Below, one piece after another: positions 25,598 to 33,752 of a stretch of 47,579 nt of DNA (positions within the stretch are counted from its first letter, which is position 1; every line of letters begins with the position of its first letter). The stretch lies in contig JACBXO010000010.1 in the NCBI GenBank assembly GCA_015863195.1, positions 1 to 47,579 on the forward strand, given 5' to 3'. The DNA is from Aerococcaceae bacterium DSM 111022. GTDB taxonomy: Bacteria; Bacillota; Bacilli; Lactobacillales; Aerococcaceae. The notes beneath the pieces were generated by a model. That model saw nothing but the letters and a program-made list of their open reading frames with translations, did not search any database and was not told where the DNA came from. A program made the translations under genes and the position numbers.

Positions 25598-25845
25598 GGA
25601 AAGTTCGGTCCAAAAATGCCAAAACTTTCCCCAAATCAGCAGCATCCGAGGAAAGTTCGGTCCAAAAATGCCAAAACTTTCCTCAAACCCGTGCTATCCG
25701 AGGAAAGTTCAGTCCAAAAAAGCAAAACTTTCCACAGAACGGCACTATCCGAGGAAAGTTCAGTCCAAAAAAAGCAAAACTTTCCACAGAACCGCGATAA
25801 CAGCAGAATCCAAGGAAAGTCCGGCCTAAAATCCCGAAACTTTCC
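25598..25845. repeat. Array of five GGAAAGTT..AACTTTCC hairpins, about 52-bp period
   Basis: Left arms start at 25598, 25650, 25702, 25753 and 25813. Right arms end at 25630, 25682, 25733, 25785 and 25845. Loops are about 17 nt and similar (CGGTCCAAAAATGCCAA type). The array ends 65 bp before ileS. The frames open across it encode only repeat peptides. Confidence 0.88.
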
Positions 25846-25910
25846 CCAATCACTCAACAAAAACCAAATAAATAATAAATAAAATACCAGCTTACAGGAA
25901 AGGAAATCTA

Positions 25911-28700
25911 ATGAAATTAAAAGAGACATTAAATTTAGGTAAAACAGCGTTCGCAATGCGTGCGAATTTACCAACTAAAGAAGTAACACTCCAAGAAGAG
26001 TGGGAAAATGCGAATATGTATGAAAAAATCCAAGAGAAAAATGGAGATAAACCAGCTTGGGTTCTTCACGACGGACCGCCATATGCAAATGGCCAATTAC
26101 ACATGGGGCACGCGCTAAACAAAGTCACAAAAGACTTTATCGTACGCCACAAATCAATGACAGGCTACCGCTCGCCGTATGTTCCAGGCTGGGACACGCA
26201 CGGATTACCGATCGAATCAGCATTAATCAAACGTGACGGCGTAAACCGCAAGGAAATGTCTCTAGCAGAATTCCGCGACCTATGTAAAGCCTACGCGCTC
26301 GAACAAGTCGACGGCCAACGCACCGACTTCAAACGCCTAGGAATTACCGGCGAATGGGACAACCCATACTTAACACTTAACCCAGCCTACGAAGCGCAAC
26401 AAATCCGCGTCTTCGGCCAAATGGCTGACAAAGGCTACATTTACAAAGGTGCCAAACCAGTTTACTGGTCACCATCTTCAGAATCTTCTCTCGCTGAAGC
26501 GGAGGTAGAGTATGCGGACGTGACATCACCTTCGATCTTCGTCGCGTTTAAAATGCGAGATACAAAAGGTGTCATCGATGAAAATGCAGAATTAGTAATC
26601 TGGACGACAACACCGTGGACTTTACCATCTAATATGGGGATTTCAGTTTTAGCGGATGCGACTTATGTACAAGTAGCAGTAGGAGACCGTAAATTTGTCG
26701 TAGCACAAGAATTATTAGAAACAGTCGCCGAACAAATAGGTTGGGAAAATTATGAAGTTGAAAAAGAATTTAAAGGGAAAGAATTAGAGCGCGCCGTAGC
26801 AGCTCACCCATTCTATGACCGTGATTCATTAGTAATTGTCGGTGACCATGTAACCTTAGAATCAGGTACAGGTTTAGTTCATACAGCACCTGGACACGGG
26901 GAAGATGACTACTTTATCGGGAAAGAATATGGTTTAGAAGTACTTTCACCAGTGGATGACCGCGGTCACTTTACAGAAGAAGCACCAGGATTAGAAGGAA
27001 TGTTCTATCTAAAAGGTCAAAAACAAGTAATGGAATGGATTACTGAAAATGGCTCATTATTACATTCAGAAAAATTAGTCCATAGCTATCCACATGACTG
27101 GCGTACAAAGAAACCAGTTATTTACCGTGCAACACCACAATGGTTTGCGTCAATTGACAAATTCCGTGATGAATTATTGAAAAATGTGGAAGAAGAAGTT
27201 GTATGGCATCACCCATCAGGCGAACGCCGTATGTACAACATGATCCGCGACCGTGGTGACTGGGTAATTTCACGTCAACGTGTGTGGGGCGTGCCACTAC
27301 CTATCTTCTACGCTGAGAACGGGGAAGCAATTTTAGACATCGAAGTGATTAACCATGTTGCTGATTTAATAGAAGAAAACGGCTCAAACATCTGGTTCGA
27401 AAAAGAAGCGAAGGAATTATTACCTGAAGGCTATACTCATCCTTCAAGTCCAAATGGTGAATTCACTAAAGAAATGGACATTATGGACGTGTGGTTTGAC
27501 TCAGGTACGTCGTACGCGGGCGTTTTACAAGTGCGCGACGACCAAGTATTCCCGGCAGATATGTATTTAGAGGGATCGGACCAATACCGCGGATGGTTCA
27601 ACTCGTCATTTACGACGTCAGTTGCGGTTAACGGCCACCCACCTTACAAATCAGTCCTTTCACAAGGATTCGTGATGGACGGTAAAGGGCAAAAAATGTC
27701 GAAATCAATCGGAAACACGATCACACCGGAAGAAGTGACGAGCCAATTAGGTGCCGATATCATCCGTCTGTGGGTTTCTGCGGTAGACTATGAAAATGAC
27801 GTACGTATTTCACAAGAGATTTTAAAACAAGTTTCTGAAACTTACCGTAAAATCCGTAACACAATCCGCTTCATGTTATCAAATATCGAAGACTTCAACC
27901 CAGCTGAAAACACAGTAGCTTACGAAGATTTACGCAAAGTTGACAAATATATGTTAGCGAAATTCCGTGTCTTAAATGCACAAGTTTTAGAAGCGTATGA
28001 CAATTATGACTATGCAACATTACACAAATTAGTCATCAACTTTGTCACAACTGACCTATCGGCATTCTACATGGACTTCGCCAAAGATGTGGTCTACATC
28101 GAAGCACAAGACGCATTCAGCCGCCGTGCGATGCAAACCGTTATTTATGAGATCTTGCATAAATTAATTCGTCTACTAACTCCGATCTTAGTCCATACAA
28201 TGGAAGAAGCGTGGAAAGAGTTGCCAGGCGTTGATGGTTACGTTCAATTAACAGATATGCCAACAGTTGAGGATGTTGACGCTGAACAAGTCTTAGTTGA
28301 TGAATGGGCGCCATTCTTCGATGTTCAAGACGGTATTCACAAAGCCTTAGAAGAAGCGAAAAATTGGGAAGAAGACCCAATCAAGAAAGGTTTCGAGGCG
28401 CATGTGACTGTTTATGCGGATGAAGCGTTACAAAACAAATTAACTGCTTTAAGTGATGACTTAGCACAATTAAATATTGTGTCGAAATTAACGCTTGATG
28501 ATGGTGCTGCTCCTGAGGACGCGTTGGCGTTTGATGGGTATGCGGTGCGTGTTGAGAGAGCAGAGGGGCATGTGTGCGAGCGTTGTCGCGCGGTGCGTCC
28601 TGAAGTTGGTTCAATCGACAAGGCGCCTACTATGTGTGAGCGTTGTTTCCACATCGTTGACGAGCACTTCCCAGAGTACTTCGAACAACAAGAAGATTAA
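25911..28700 (+). CDS. ileS: Isoleucyl-tRNA synthetase
   Basis: Class I aminoacyl-tRNA synthetase charging tRNA-Ile, with an editing domain that removes valine. It has 929 aa. The HIGH-type motif is [17 protein letters not shown], the editing-domain stretch is [13 protein letters not shown], and KMSKS stands at 595-599. A C-terminal zinc site CERC..CERC is around residues 887-907. The binding site AGGAAAGG precedes ATG 25911. Regulated by the isoleucine T-box at 24.87-25.06 kb, with unusual repeat DNA between. A strong terminator follows. Confidence 0.97.
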   Translation: MKLKETLNLGKTAFAMRANLPTKEVTLQEEWENANMYEKIQEKNGDKPAWVLHDGPPYANGQLHMGHALNKVTKDFIVRHKSMTGYRSPYVPGWDTHGLPIESALIKRDGVNRKEMSLAEFRDLCKAYALEQVDGQRTDFKRLGITGEWDNPYLTLNPAYEAQQIRVFGQMADKGYIYKGAKPVYWSPSSESSLAEAEVEYADVTSPSIFVAFKMRDTKGVIDENAELVIWTTTPWTLPSNMGISVLADATYVQVAVGDRKFVVAQELLETVAEQIGWENYEVEKEFKGKELERAVAAHPFYDRDSLVIVGDHVTLESGTGLVHTAPGHGEDDYFIGKEYGLEVLSPVDDRGHFTEEAPGLEGMFYLKGQKQVMEWITENGSLLHSEKLVHSYPHDWRTKKPVIYRATPQWFASIDKFRDELLKNVEEEVVWHHPSGERRMYNMIRDRGDWVISRQRVWGVPLPIFYAENGEAILDIEVINHVADLIEENGSNIWFEKEAKELLPEGYTHPSSPNGEFTKEMDIMDVWFDSGTSYAGVLQVRDDQVFPADMYLEGSDQYRGWFNSSFTTSVAVNGHPPYKSVLSQGFVMDGKGQKMSKSIGNTITPEEVTSQLGADIIRLWVSAVDYENDVRISQEILKQVSETYRKIRNTIRFMLSNIEDFNPAENTVAYEDLRKVDKYMLAKFRVLNAQVLEAYDNYDYATLHKLVINFVTTDLSAFYMDFAKDVVYIEAQDAFSRRAMQTVIYEILHKLIRLLTPILVHTMEEAWKELPGVDGYVQLTDMPTVEDVDAEQVLVDEWAPFFDVQDGIHKALEEAKNWEEDPIKKGFEAHVTVYADEALQNKLTALSDDLAQLNIVSKLTLDDGAAPEDALAFDGYAVRVERAEGHVCERCRAVRPEVGSIDKAPTMCERCFHIVDEHFPEYFEQQED

Positions 28701-28718
28701 TAATAATTAAGTTTGTTG

Positions 28719-28743
28719 ACCTCCCGTTTGGGAGGTTTTTTGT
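28719..28743 (+). terminator. Rho-independent terminator of ileS
   Basis: Perfect 7-bp stem ACCTCCC/GGGAGGT, loop GTTT, followed by T5 and more T. Confidence 0.9.
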
Positions 28744-28778
28744 TTTGGAAAGGATTTTGTACTCACCAAGGTTTCGTA

Positions 28779-28955
28779 TGGAATTTACTTCATACAGCTC
28801 GGATATTTCTCCGTAGGGACCGGTCTTCATAGCCTTTGGCTATTGCGACCTGTTTTGGCTAGACCCTCTCTAAGTGCTTTCGCACAAGAGAGGGTAAGCT
28901 GCGCCAAAACACCTTTTCCTACGGGAAAATCCGAGCTGTATTCCGTAAATTTCTT
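28779..28955 (-). repeat. Large branched palindrome, family A, copy A2 (inverted)
   Basis: Inverse orientation of A1. Terminal arms are AATTTACTTCATACAGCTC..CTCCGTAGGG and CCTACGGGAAAA..GAGCTGTATTCCGTAAATT. On the minus strand the first arm tip reads CCTCTC..GTGC-GAAA-GCAC..GAGAGG where A1 has GAGTAC..GCGC/GCGC..GTACTC. That is a full replacement of both sides of the stem. The second arm is ATAGCC-AAA-GGCTAT. Minimal form, without the 115-bp insert of A3 and A4. Confidence 0.85.
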
Positions 28956-29166
28956 AGTTACATTGGTTAAGCAAGTTTGCTTATAAAACAATAAACAAAT
29001 AGTGATTGAATTTGGATTGTTATTTGTTGTTGGAAAATGGGAGCAACGAAATGGAACGAAATAAATAATGGTAGTGGGATTGTTGTTTGATCCAATTGTT
29101 TTAATGGTGAGGGATGGGAGAGAGTGGGATTCTAATTTGTATAGAAAACTGTGTGGGGGTGGGGTG
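28956..29166. other. Intergenic DNA with G-rich tract
   Basis: No gene found. 29103-29166 is G-rich and C-poor and runs straight into the composite hairpin element. The same arrangement of G-rich tract then repeats is seen at 7.2, 17.9 and 25.1 kb. Confidence 0.45.
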
Positions 29167-29264
29167 GTCAATTTCTTTGAAATTGACTGCTTTCTTTGAT
29201 GGGGGGCTTTTCGTCCTGGGACGAAAAGCGTCAGTGCTTAAAGGAAGAGTCGCTGGGGCGACTC
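29167..29264. repeat. Composite hairpin element C (gamma-beta-alpha)
   Basis: Three hairpins in order: GTCAATTTC/GAAATTGAC (29167-29187), GCTTTTCGTC/GACGAAAAGC (29206-29229), GAGTCGC/GCGACTC (29247-29264). This is the inverse order of the elements at 31.2, 32.7 and 46.2 kb. It stands about 100 bp before the first aldo/keto reductase. Confidence 0.85.
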
Positions 29265-29367
29265 GAAAACGTACAGAGTTTACGCGAAAATTCTTAAAAA
29301 AGCATATTTTAAGCAGTCTCCTTAGTGTTGTGCTAATATATATGTAATATGATATTGGAGGAATAAC

Positions 29368-30171
29368 ATGCTGAATATAACTTTAGAAAATGGCGTTGAA
29401 ATGCCGATTATTGGTAGTGGGACTAACACGTTTGGATTGGTTGATAACACTTATGGTAACCCGTTGCGTGGCGATTCATTAGAAGTGGATATGGCAATTG
29501 AGAATGGTTACCGTCATTTTGATACGGCACAAATTTATGGGACAGAAGGTGTTGTTGGGTAAGGTGTCGCGAAATCTGAAGTAGCTCGTTCTGAATTCTT
29601 CATTACTACAAAGTTAAATACATACAATGGTTACAAGGGTGACGAATGGGCTCGTGAAGAAATTGAAAAATCATTAGAGCTATTACAAACAGACTATGTT
29701 GACCAATATTTAATTCATTTCCCATGGGACAATGATGAAGAAATTCTATCAGCCTGGGCTGTTCTGGAAGATTACTATGACCGTGGTATTTTCAAATCGA
29801 TCGGTGTTTCTAACTTCTCTGTAGAACAATTAAAATTAATTTTAGAAAACGGAAAAGTACGTCCAGTCGCAAACCAAATCGAATCACATATTGGCAAATG
29901 GCAGGACGACTTAATTGAATTCCACAAAGCAGAAAACATTGCGACAATCGCTTGGTCACCTCTAGGCAACTTAGCCCAAGCACCAGCAGTTTTAACAACA
30001 ATCGCTGAAAAATATGGCAAAACGACAGCACAAGTCATATTACGTTATCAAACTCAACGGGGCGTCATCGTCATTCCAAAGTCACATAATAAAGACCGCC
30101 AAGCGCAATCACTCGACATCTTCGACTTCGAATTAACAGAAGAAGAATCACAACAAATTAGTAAATTATAA
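29368..30171 (+). pseudogene. Aldo/keto reductase, copy 1, one in-frame stop
   Basis: The frame from ATG 29368 (binding site TTGGAGG) has exactly the 267-codon length of copy 2 but contains TAA at 29560-29562, codon 65. Copy 2 has GAA (Glu65) there, so a single G-to-T change explains it. Everything else looks functional: DTAQIYG with Asp52 and Tyr57, the TTKL Lys82, the LIHFP His117, VIPKSHNKDRQAQ and a normal C-terminus. Family members reduce aldehydes and ketones with NADPH; the substrate is unknown. It is either recently inactivated, read through, or a sequencing error. Codon use is more ordinary (A/T-ending) than in copies 2 and 3. Confidence 0.8.
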
Positions 30172-30183
30172 TAACCAACCCAT

Positions 30184-30219
30184 CAGACCCGCTCAAAACG
30201 AAGCAGGTCTGATTTTTTT
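30184..30219 (+). terminator. Terminator after aldo/keto reductase copy 1
   Basis: CAGACC..GGTCTG stem (30184-30189 / 30206-30211), extended by a further GC pair, followed by a run of seven T. Confidence 0.85.
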
Positions 30220-30294
30220 ACCCCAAAACACATATTGAAAGCATTTTCCCGCGCCATATGCTAACATATATTTAACACCAAAAGGAGGAATAAC

Positions 30295-31098
30295 ATGTTC
30301 AACATCAAATTAGAAAACAACTACGAAATGCCCATCATCGGCAGCGGCTCAAACACTTTCGGAAAAGTGGACAACGCCTACAGCAACCCACTCCGCGGCG
30401 ACACACAAGAAGTCGACTGGGCCATCGAAAACGGCTACCGTCACTTCGACACAGCCCAATCATACAACACCGAAAGCGTTATTGGGGAAGGTATCGCAAA
30501 ATCCAATGTCCCACGTTCAGAATTCTTTATCACAACCAAGTTAAGCACCTGGGATGGATATAAGGGAGATGACTGGGCTCGTGAAACAATCGAAAAGTCA
30601 CTTGAATTACTTCAAACCGACTATATCGATCAATTTTTAATTCACACCCCTCTAGATAATGACGAAGACAACTTAGCAGCTTGGGCAGTTCTAGAAGATT
30701 ATTACAAAAAAGGCATCTTCAAATCAATTGGAGTCTCAAACTTCACAGAAGACCAGCTAAAAGTCATCCTAGAAAACGGCACAGTCCGCCCACACGCTAA
30801 CCAAATCGAGTCCCACCTAGAAAATTGGAACCATGACCTAATCAAATTCCACGAATCAGAAAATATCGCAACCATCGCGTGGGGCCCACTCAGAAAAATC
30901 AGTGACGCACCCGACGCACTCAAAGAAATCGCTGATAAATACGGCAAGTCGGTTGCCCAAATCGTATTACGTTACCAAATCCAAAGAAATGTCATCGTAA
31001 TACCAAAATCCCATAACAAAGACCGCCAAGCCCAATCCCTCAACATCTTCGACTTCGACCTAACCGAAGAAGAAACAACTCAAATCAGCAAAATGTAA
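30295..31098 (+). CDS. Aldo/keto reductase, copy 2
   Basis: A 267-aa NADPH-dependent oxidoreductase with the (beta/alpha)8 barrel of the aldo/keto reductase superfamily. The tetrad is complete: Asp52 and Tyr57 in FDTAQSYNTE, Lys82 in ITTKLS, His117 in FLIHTPL. The C-terminal cofactor-binding VIPKSHNKDRQAQSLNIFDF is also present. The binding site AAAGGAGG precedes ATG 30295. It is the only one of the three tandem copies that looks wholly intact. Codons prefer C in third position far more than copy 1. The natural substrate cannot be told from sequence. It is a single-gene unit with its own terminator. Confidence 0.9.
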   Translation: MFNIKLENNYEMPIIGSGSNTFGKVDNAYSNPLRGDTQEVDWAIENGYRHFDTAQSYNTESVIGEGIAKSNVPRSEFFITTKLSTWDGYKGDDWARETIEKSLELLQTDYIDQFLIHTPLDNDEDNLAAWAVLEDYYKKGIFKSIGVSNFTEDQLKVILENGTVRPHANQIESHLENWNHDLIKFHESENIATIAWGPLRKISDAPDALKEIADKYGKSVAQIVLRYQIQRNVIVIPKSHNKDRQAQSLNIFDFDLTEEETTQISKM

Positions 31099-31110
31099 TT
31101 TTCACTACCC

Positions 31111-31138
31111 AGACCTGCCCAGCGCAGGTCTATTTTAT
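31111..31138 (+). terminator. Terminator after aldo/keto reductase copy 2
   Basis: Perfect 8-bp stem AGACCTGC/GCAGGTCT with a 5-nt loop, then ATTTTATT. The same hairpin follows copy 3 and, with changes, copy 1. Confidence 0.88.
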
Positions 31139-31177
31139 TACACTCAAAATCACTTACAAACAATGGACTTCCGACCC

Positions 31178-31318
31178 GAGTCGCCCCAGCGACTCTACTA
31201 CTAGACAAGAGGTCGATTTTCATTCAACGAAAAGCTTCCTCATTCTAAAAGTACTTTTCGACTTGGTCGAAAAGCATCATTTTAACAAGGGGGAAGTCAA
31301 TTTCTAAAGATATTGAAC
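31178..31318. repeat. Composite hairpin element C (alpha-beta-gamma)
   Basis: GAGTCGC/GCGACTC (31178-31195), then CTTTTCGAC/TCGAAAAG (31254-31274), then GTCAATTTC..GATATTGAA, a decayed gamma (31296-31318). The opposite orientation to the element at 29.17 kb. A near copy lies in the same position after aldo/keto reductase copy 3. Confidence 0.8.
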
Positions 31319-31383
31319 AGATTAAATCCCAAAGTTTGTATTGAAGCACTAGAACTAGCGATTGAGTAGTATGCTGAGATTGT

Positions 31384-31600
31384 GGCATATAACAACTCAC
31401 TCATTTCAAAGGCGAAGTTATACGAACGTATGAATACAGGCCTAAAATTTTGGAGTTATTATACAAACGTATAACAACTCGCTCAAAAAACATCAGTAAT
31501 TATACGAAATCACATTTTCGTATAACTTCTCATCCAAAATCCGACAGTAATTATACGATTGTATAACTTCGCACCCAAAATTTCATTGTTATTATACGCC
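31384..31600. repeat. Array of TTATACG/CGTATAA palindromes, 41-46 bp spacing
   Basis: Centres near 31425, 31466, 31512 and 31558, with half units at both ends. One unit has a longer stem and loop (TTATACGAAA..TTTCGTATAA), which accounts for the larger spacing around it. Linkers are related (CAAAATTTC..GTTAT type). The second version of this array is at 32.93-33.15 kb. Confidence 0.85.
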
Positions 31601-31611
31601 ATCTCAAATCC

Positions 31612-31750
31612 ATCAAAACTAGCCTAGAATATGGCTCTTAGTTTTGACAACCAGGCCTATTTATCAAAACTAATCAAAAAAATTACACCTAGTTTTGACA
31701 ACAGACCATTTTTATCAAAACTATCCTCAATAATCCACCTTAGTTTTGAC
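31612..31750. repeat. Array of TAGTTTTGAC / ATCAAAACTA inverted repeats, 51-bp period
   Basis: ATCAAAACTA starts at 31612, 31663 and 31714. TAGTTTTGAC starts at 31639, 31690 and 31741. Each arm can pair with the neighbour on either side, giving alternative hairpins. Followed by a C-rich, G-poor tract to about 31800. Confidence 0.85.
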
Positions 31751-31844
31751 AGCAGCCCAGTCCATCACCCCCCCACACCATATCACATGAACTAAACGCA
31801 TACATATGCTACCATAAACATAACAACCAAAAGGAGGAACCAAC

Positions 31845-32645
31845 ATGTTCGACAAAATATTAGTCAACAACTACGAAATGCCCATCGTCGGAAGTGGCAC
31901 CAACACATTCGGAAAAGTAGGCAACACCTACACGAATCCACTCCGCGGCGACACCAAAGAAGTCGTCATGGCCATCCAAAACGGTTACCGCCACCTCGAG
32001 ACAGCACAATCATATCGCACCGAAGGCGTCGTCGGAAAAGGCATCGCCAAATCAGGCACCCCACGCTCAGAATTTTTCATCACCACCAAACTAGCCACCC
32101 GAAACGGCTACCAAGGAGACGACTGGGCCCACGCCGAAATCCAAAAATCACTCAAATCCCTACAAACCGACTACATCGACCAATTCCTAATCCACCACCC
32201 AATGACCGACGACGAAATCCTCGCCGCCTGGAAAATACTAGAAGACTACTACAAAAAGGGCGTCTTCAAATCCATCGGCGTCTCAAACTTCAAAGAAGAC
32301 CAACTCAAACTCATCCTCGACCACGCCACCGTCCCGCCACACGCCAACCAAATCGAATCCCACCTCGGCAAATGGCAACACGACCTCATCGCATTCCACA
32401 ACACCCACAACATCGCCACCACCGCCTGGTCACCCCTCAAAAACATCGACCAACCCTCAAAACAACTCTCAGCTATCGCTGAAAAGTATGGCAAAACAAT
32501 CGCACAGATCGTGCTCCGATACCAGATACAACGCGGAGTCATCGTCATCCCCAAGTCACACAACAAAGACCGCCAAGCCCAACCCCTCAACATCTTCGAT
32601 TTCCAACTAACCGAAGAAGAAACAACTCAAATCAGCAAAATGTAA
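31845..32645 (+). CDS. Aldo/keto reductase, copy 3, with Asp-to-Glu change in the catalytic tetrad
   Basis: A 266-aa paralogue of copy 2. Three tetrad residues are kept (Tyr57, Lys82, His117), but the catalytic Asp52 of the family motif DTAQ is Glu here (HLETAQSYRTE). This may weaken or alter activity. The + strand of the gene is strikingly C-rich and G-poor, with C in most third codon positions from 31,900 to 32,460. This is much stronger than in copy 2 and unlike copy 1. The binding site AAAGGAGG precedes ATG 31845. The gene and about 700 bp of downstream repeats are a duplication of the copy-2 unit. Confidence 0.85.
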   Translation: MFDKILVNNYEMPIVGSGTNTFGKVGNTYTNPLRGDTKEVVMAIQNGYRHLETAQSYRTEGVVGKGIAKSGTPRSEFFITTKLATRNGYQGDDWAHAEIQKSLKSLQTDYIDQFLIHHPMTDDEILAAWKILEDYYKKGVFKSIGVSNFKEDQLKLILDHATVPPHANQIESHLGKWQHDLIAFHNTHNIATTAWSPLKNIDQPSKQLSAIAEKYGKTIAQIVLRYQIQRGVIVIPKSHNKDRQAQPLNIFDFQLTEEETTQISKM

Positions 32646-32657
32646 TTTACATTTTAT

Positions 32658-32686
32658 AGACCTGCCCAACGCAGGTCTATTTTATT
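32658..32686 (+). terminator. Terminator after aldo/keto reductase copy 3
   Basis: AGACCTGC/GCAGGTCT with loop CCAAC, followed by ATTTTATT. Nearly identical to that of copy 2. Confidence 0.88.
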
Positions 32687-32724
32687 ACACTCAAAAATCT
32701 CTCATAAACTAAGGATTTTAATCG

Positions 32725-32865
32725 GAGTCGCCCCAGCGACTCTACCACTAGACAGTATGTCGCTTTTCGCTCAACGAAAAGCCTCCTCATACCAAAAGTA
32801 CTTTTCGACCCCAGTCGAAAAGCATCATTTTAACAAAGAGAGAAGTCATTTTCTAAAGAAAATGA
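32725..32865. repeat. Composite hairpin element C (alpha-beta-gamma) with covarying gamma
   Basis: GAGTCGC/GCGACTC (32725-32742), an extra CTTTTCG/CGAAAAG (32762-32782), CTTTTCGAC/GTCGAAAAG (32801-32822), and a gamma hairpin that reads TCATTTTC/GAAAATGA (32846-32865) instead of the usual CAATTTC/GAAATTG. Both sides changed together, so pairing is retained. Confidence 0.85.
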
Positions 32866-32934
32866 ACAGATTAAATTCCACAGTGTGTATTGAAGCACTA
32901 AAACTAGCGATTGAGTAGTGTGCTGAGATTGTGG

Positions 32935-33148
32935 CGTATAACTTCGCACTCAAAATCTGATAGTTATTATACGTTCGTATAACTTCACGCCCAAAATCTC
33001 ATAGTTATTATACGAAATCACATTTTCGTATAACTTCTCATCTAAAATCCGACAGTAATTATACGATCGTATAACTTCTCATCTAAAATCAGATAGTTAT
33101 TATACGTTCGTATAACTTCGCACCAAAAATTTCACAGTAATTATACGG
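32935..33148. repeat. Second array of TTATACG/CGTATAA palindromes
   Basis: Centres near 32974, 33020, 33066 and 33107, plus half units. It includes the same long-stem unit as the array downstream of copy 2. The middle of the perfect units varies (GTTC, GATC) while the palindrome is preserved. Confidence 0.85.
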
Positions 33149-33160
33149 CATCGCAAATCC

Positions 33161-33310
33161 ATCAAAACTAGCCTTCAATATGACTCTTAGTTTTGACAAC
33201 CAGGCCTATTTATCAAAACTACCCAGCAAAATCCATTTTAGTTTTGACACCAGACCATTTTTATCAAAACTATCCCCAATAATCCACACTAGTTTTGACA
33301 GCTCTCCCCA
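33161..33310. repeat. Second array of ATCAAAACTA / TAGTTTTGAC, 51-bp period
   Basis: ATCAAAACTA starts at 33161, 33212 and 33263, with TAGTTTTGAC between. Followed by a C-rich, G-poor tract (33295-33355). Same order as after copy 2, showing that the arrays were duplicated with the gene. Confidence 0.85.
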
Positions 33311-33403
33311 AATCCCACAACCACCCCCAATCACTCCCATCCCCAACCTTTGACAAGTTGGATATTTAGCTTCAATGCAATACTTGAATAGAATTTTGCC
33401 AAC

Positions 33404-33695
33404 TAAATAATTTGCGCCATACAGCCATAATTTTCCCGTGGAATTTAAGGACTTTTGGCGCAGCTGCTGAGTCTGTTCTAGCTTTAGCTAGATTACAGAC
33501 TTACATGAGATATGAAAGCAGTTTGTCAAACAAATACTTAATTTATAAATATAGTTTTCGTTCCTTTAAGAGGACAAGCTTAGAGTACGTTAGTGCGAAG
33601 CACTTAGAAATACTCTAGCCAAAAAGGACCGGAATAGCGAAGCTATGTAGGCGGTCCCTACGGAGAAAATTATGAGCTGTATGAAGCAAATTCCA
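33404..33695 (+). repeat. Large branched palindrome, family A, copy A3, carrying a 115-bp insert
   Basis: Same termini and arms as A1. Arm tip is GAGTA..GTGC-GAA-GCAC..TACTC and the second arm is ATAGC-GAA-GCTAT. Between GGCGCAGC and TTAGAGTAC it carries 115 extra bases (33465-33579), which recur at the same site and almost unchanged in A4. It lies in the gap between the aldo/keto reductase block and telA. Confidence 0.85.
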
Positions 33696-33701
33696 CCCAA
33701 A

Positions 33702-33731
33702 CAAAAAACCACCCAGCACATAGCCAGGTGG
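33702..33731 (-). terminator. Terminator of the xpaC-telA operon (minus strand)
   Basis: On the minus strand CCACCT..GGGTGG (33726-33731 / 33709-33714) is followed by six T. It lies 22 bp after the telA stop. Confidence 0.8.
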
Positions 33732-33752
33732 CGCAAATCATAAACAGTATAA

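Noticed and set aside
25462-25882. Frames encoding EESSVQK-type repeats before ileS
   Set aside because: These translate the GGAAAGTT hairpin units. They overlap in different frames and have no binding site.
29114-29347. 77-codon frame before the first reductase
   Set aside because: It runs through the G-rich tract and composite hairpin element, with no homology or binding site.
32935-33148. loxP-like recombination sites (ATAACTTC next to GTATA)
   Set aside because: The resemblance is limited to ATAACTTC and TATACG. The 13-bp arm plus 8-bp spacer layout is missing, and the units form a 41-bp array without a recombinase gene.
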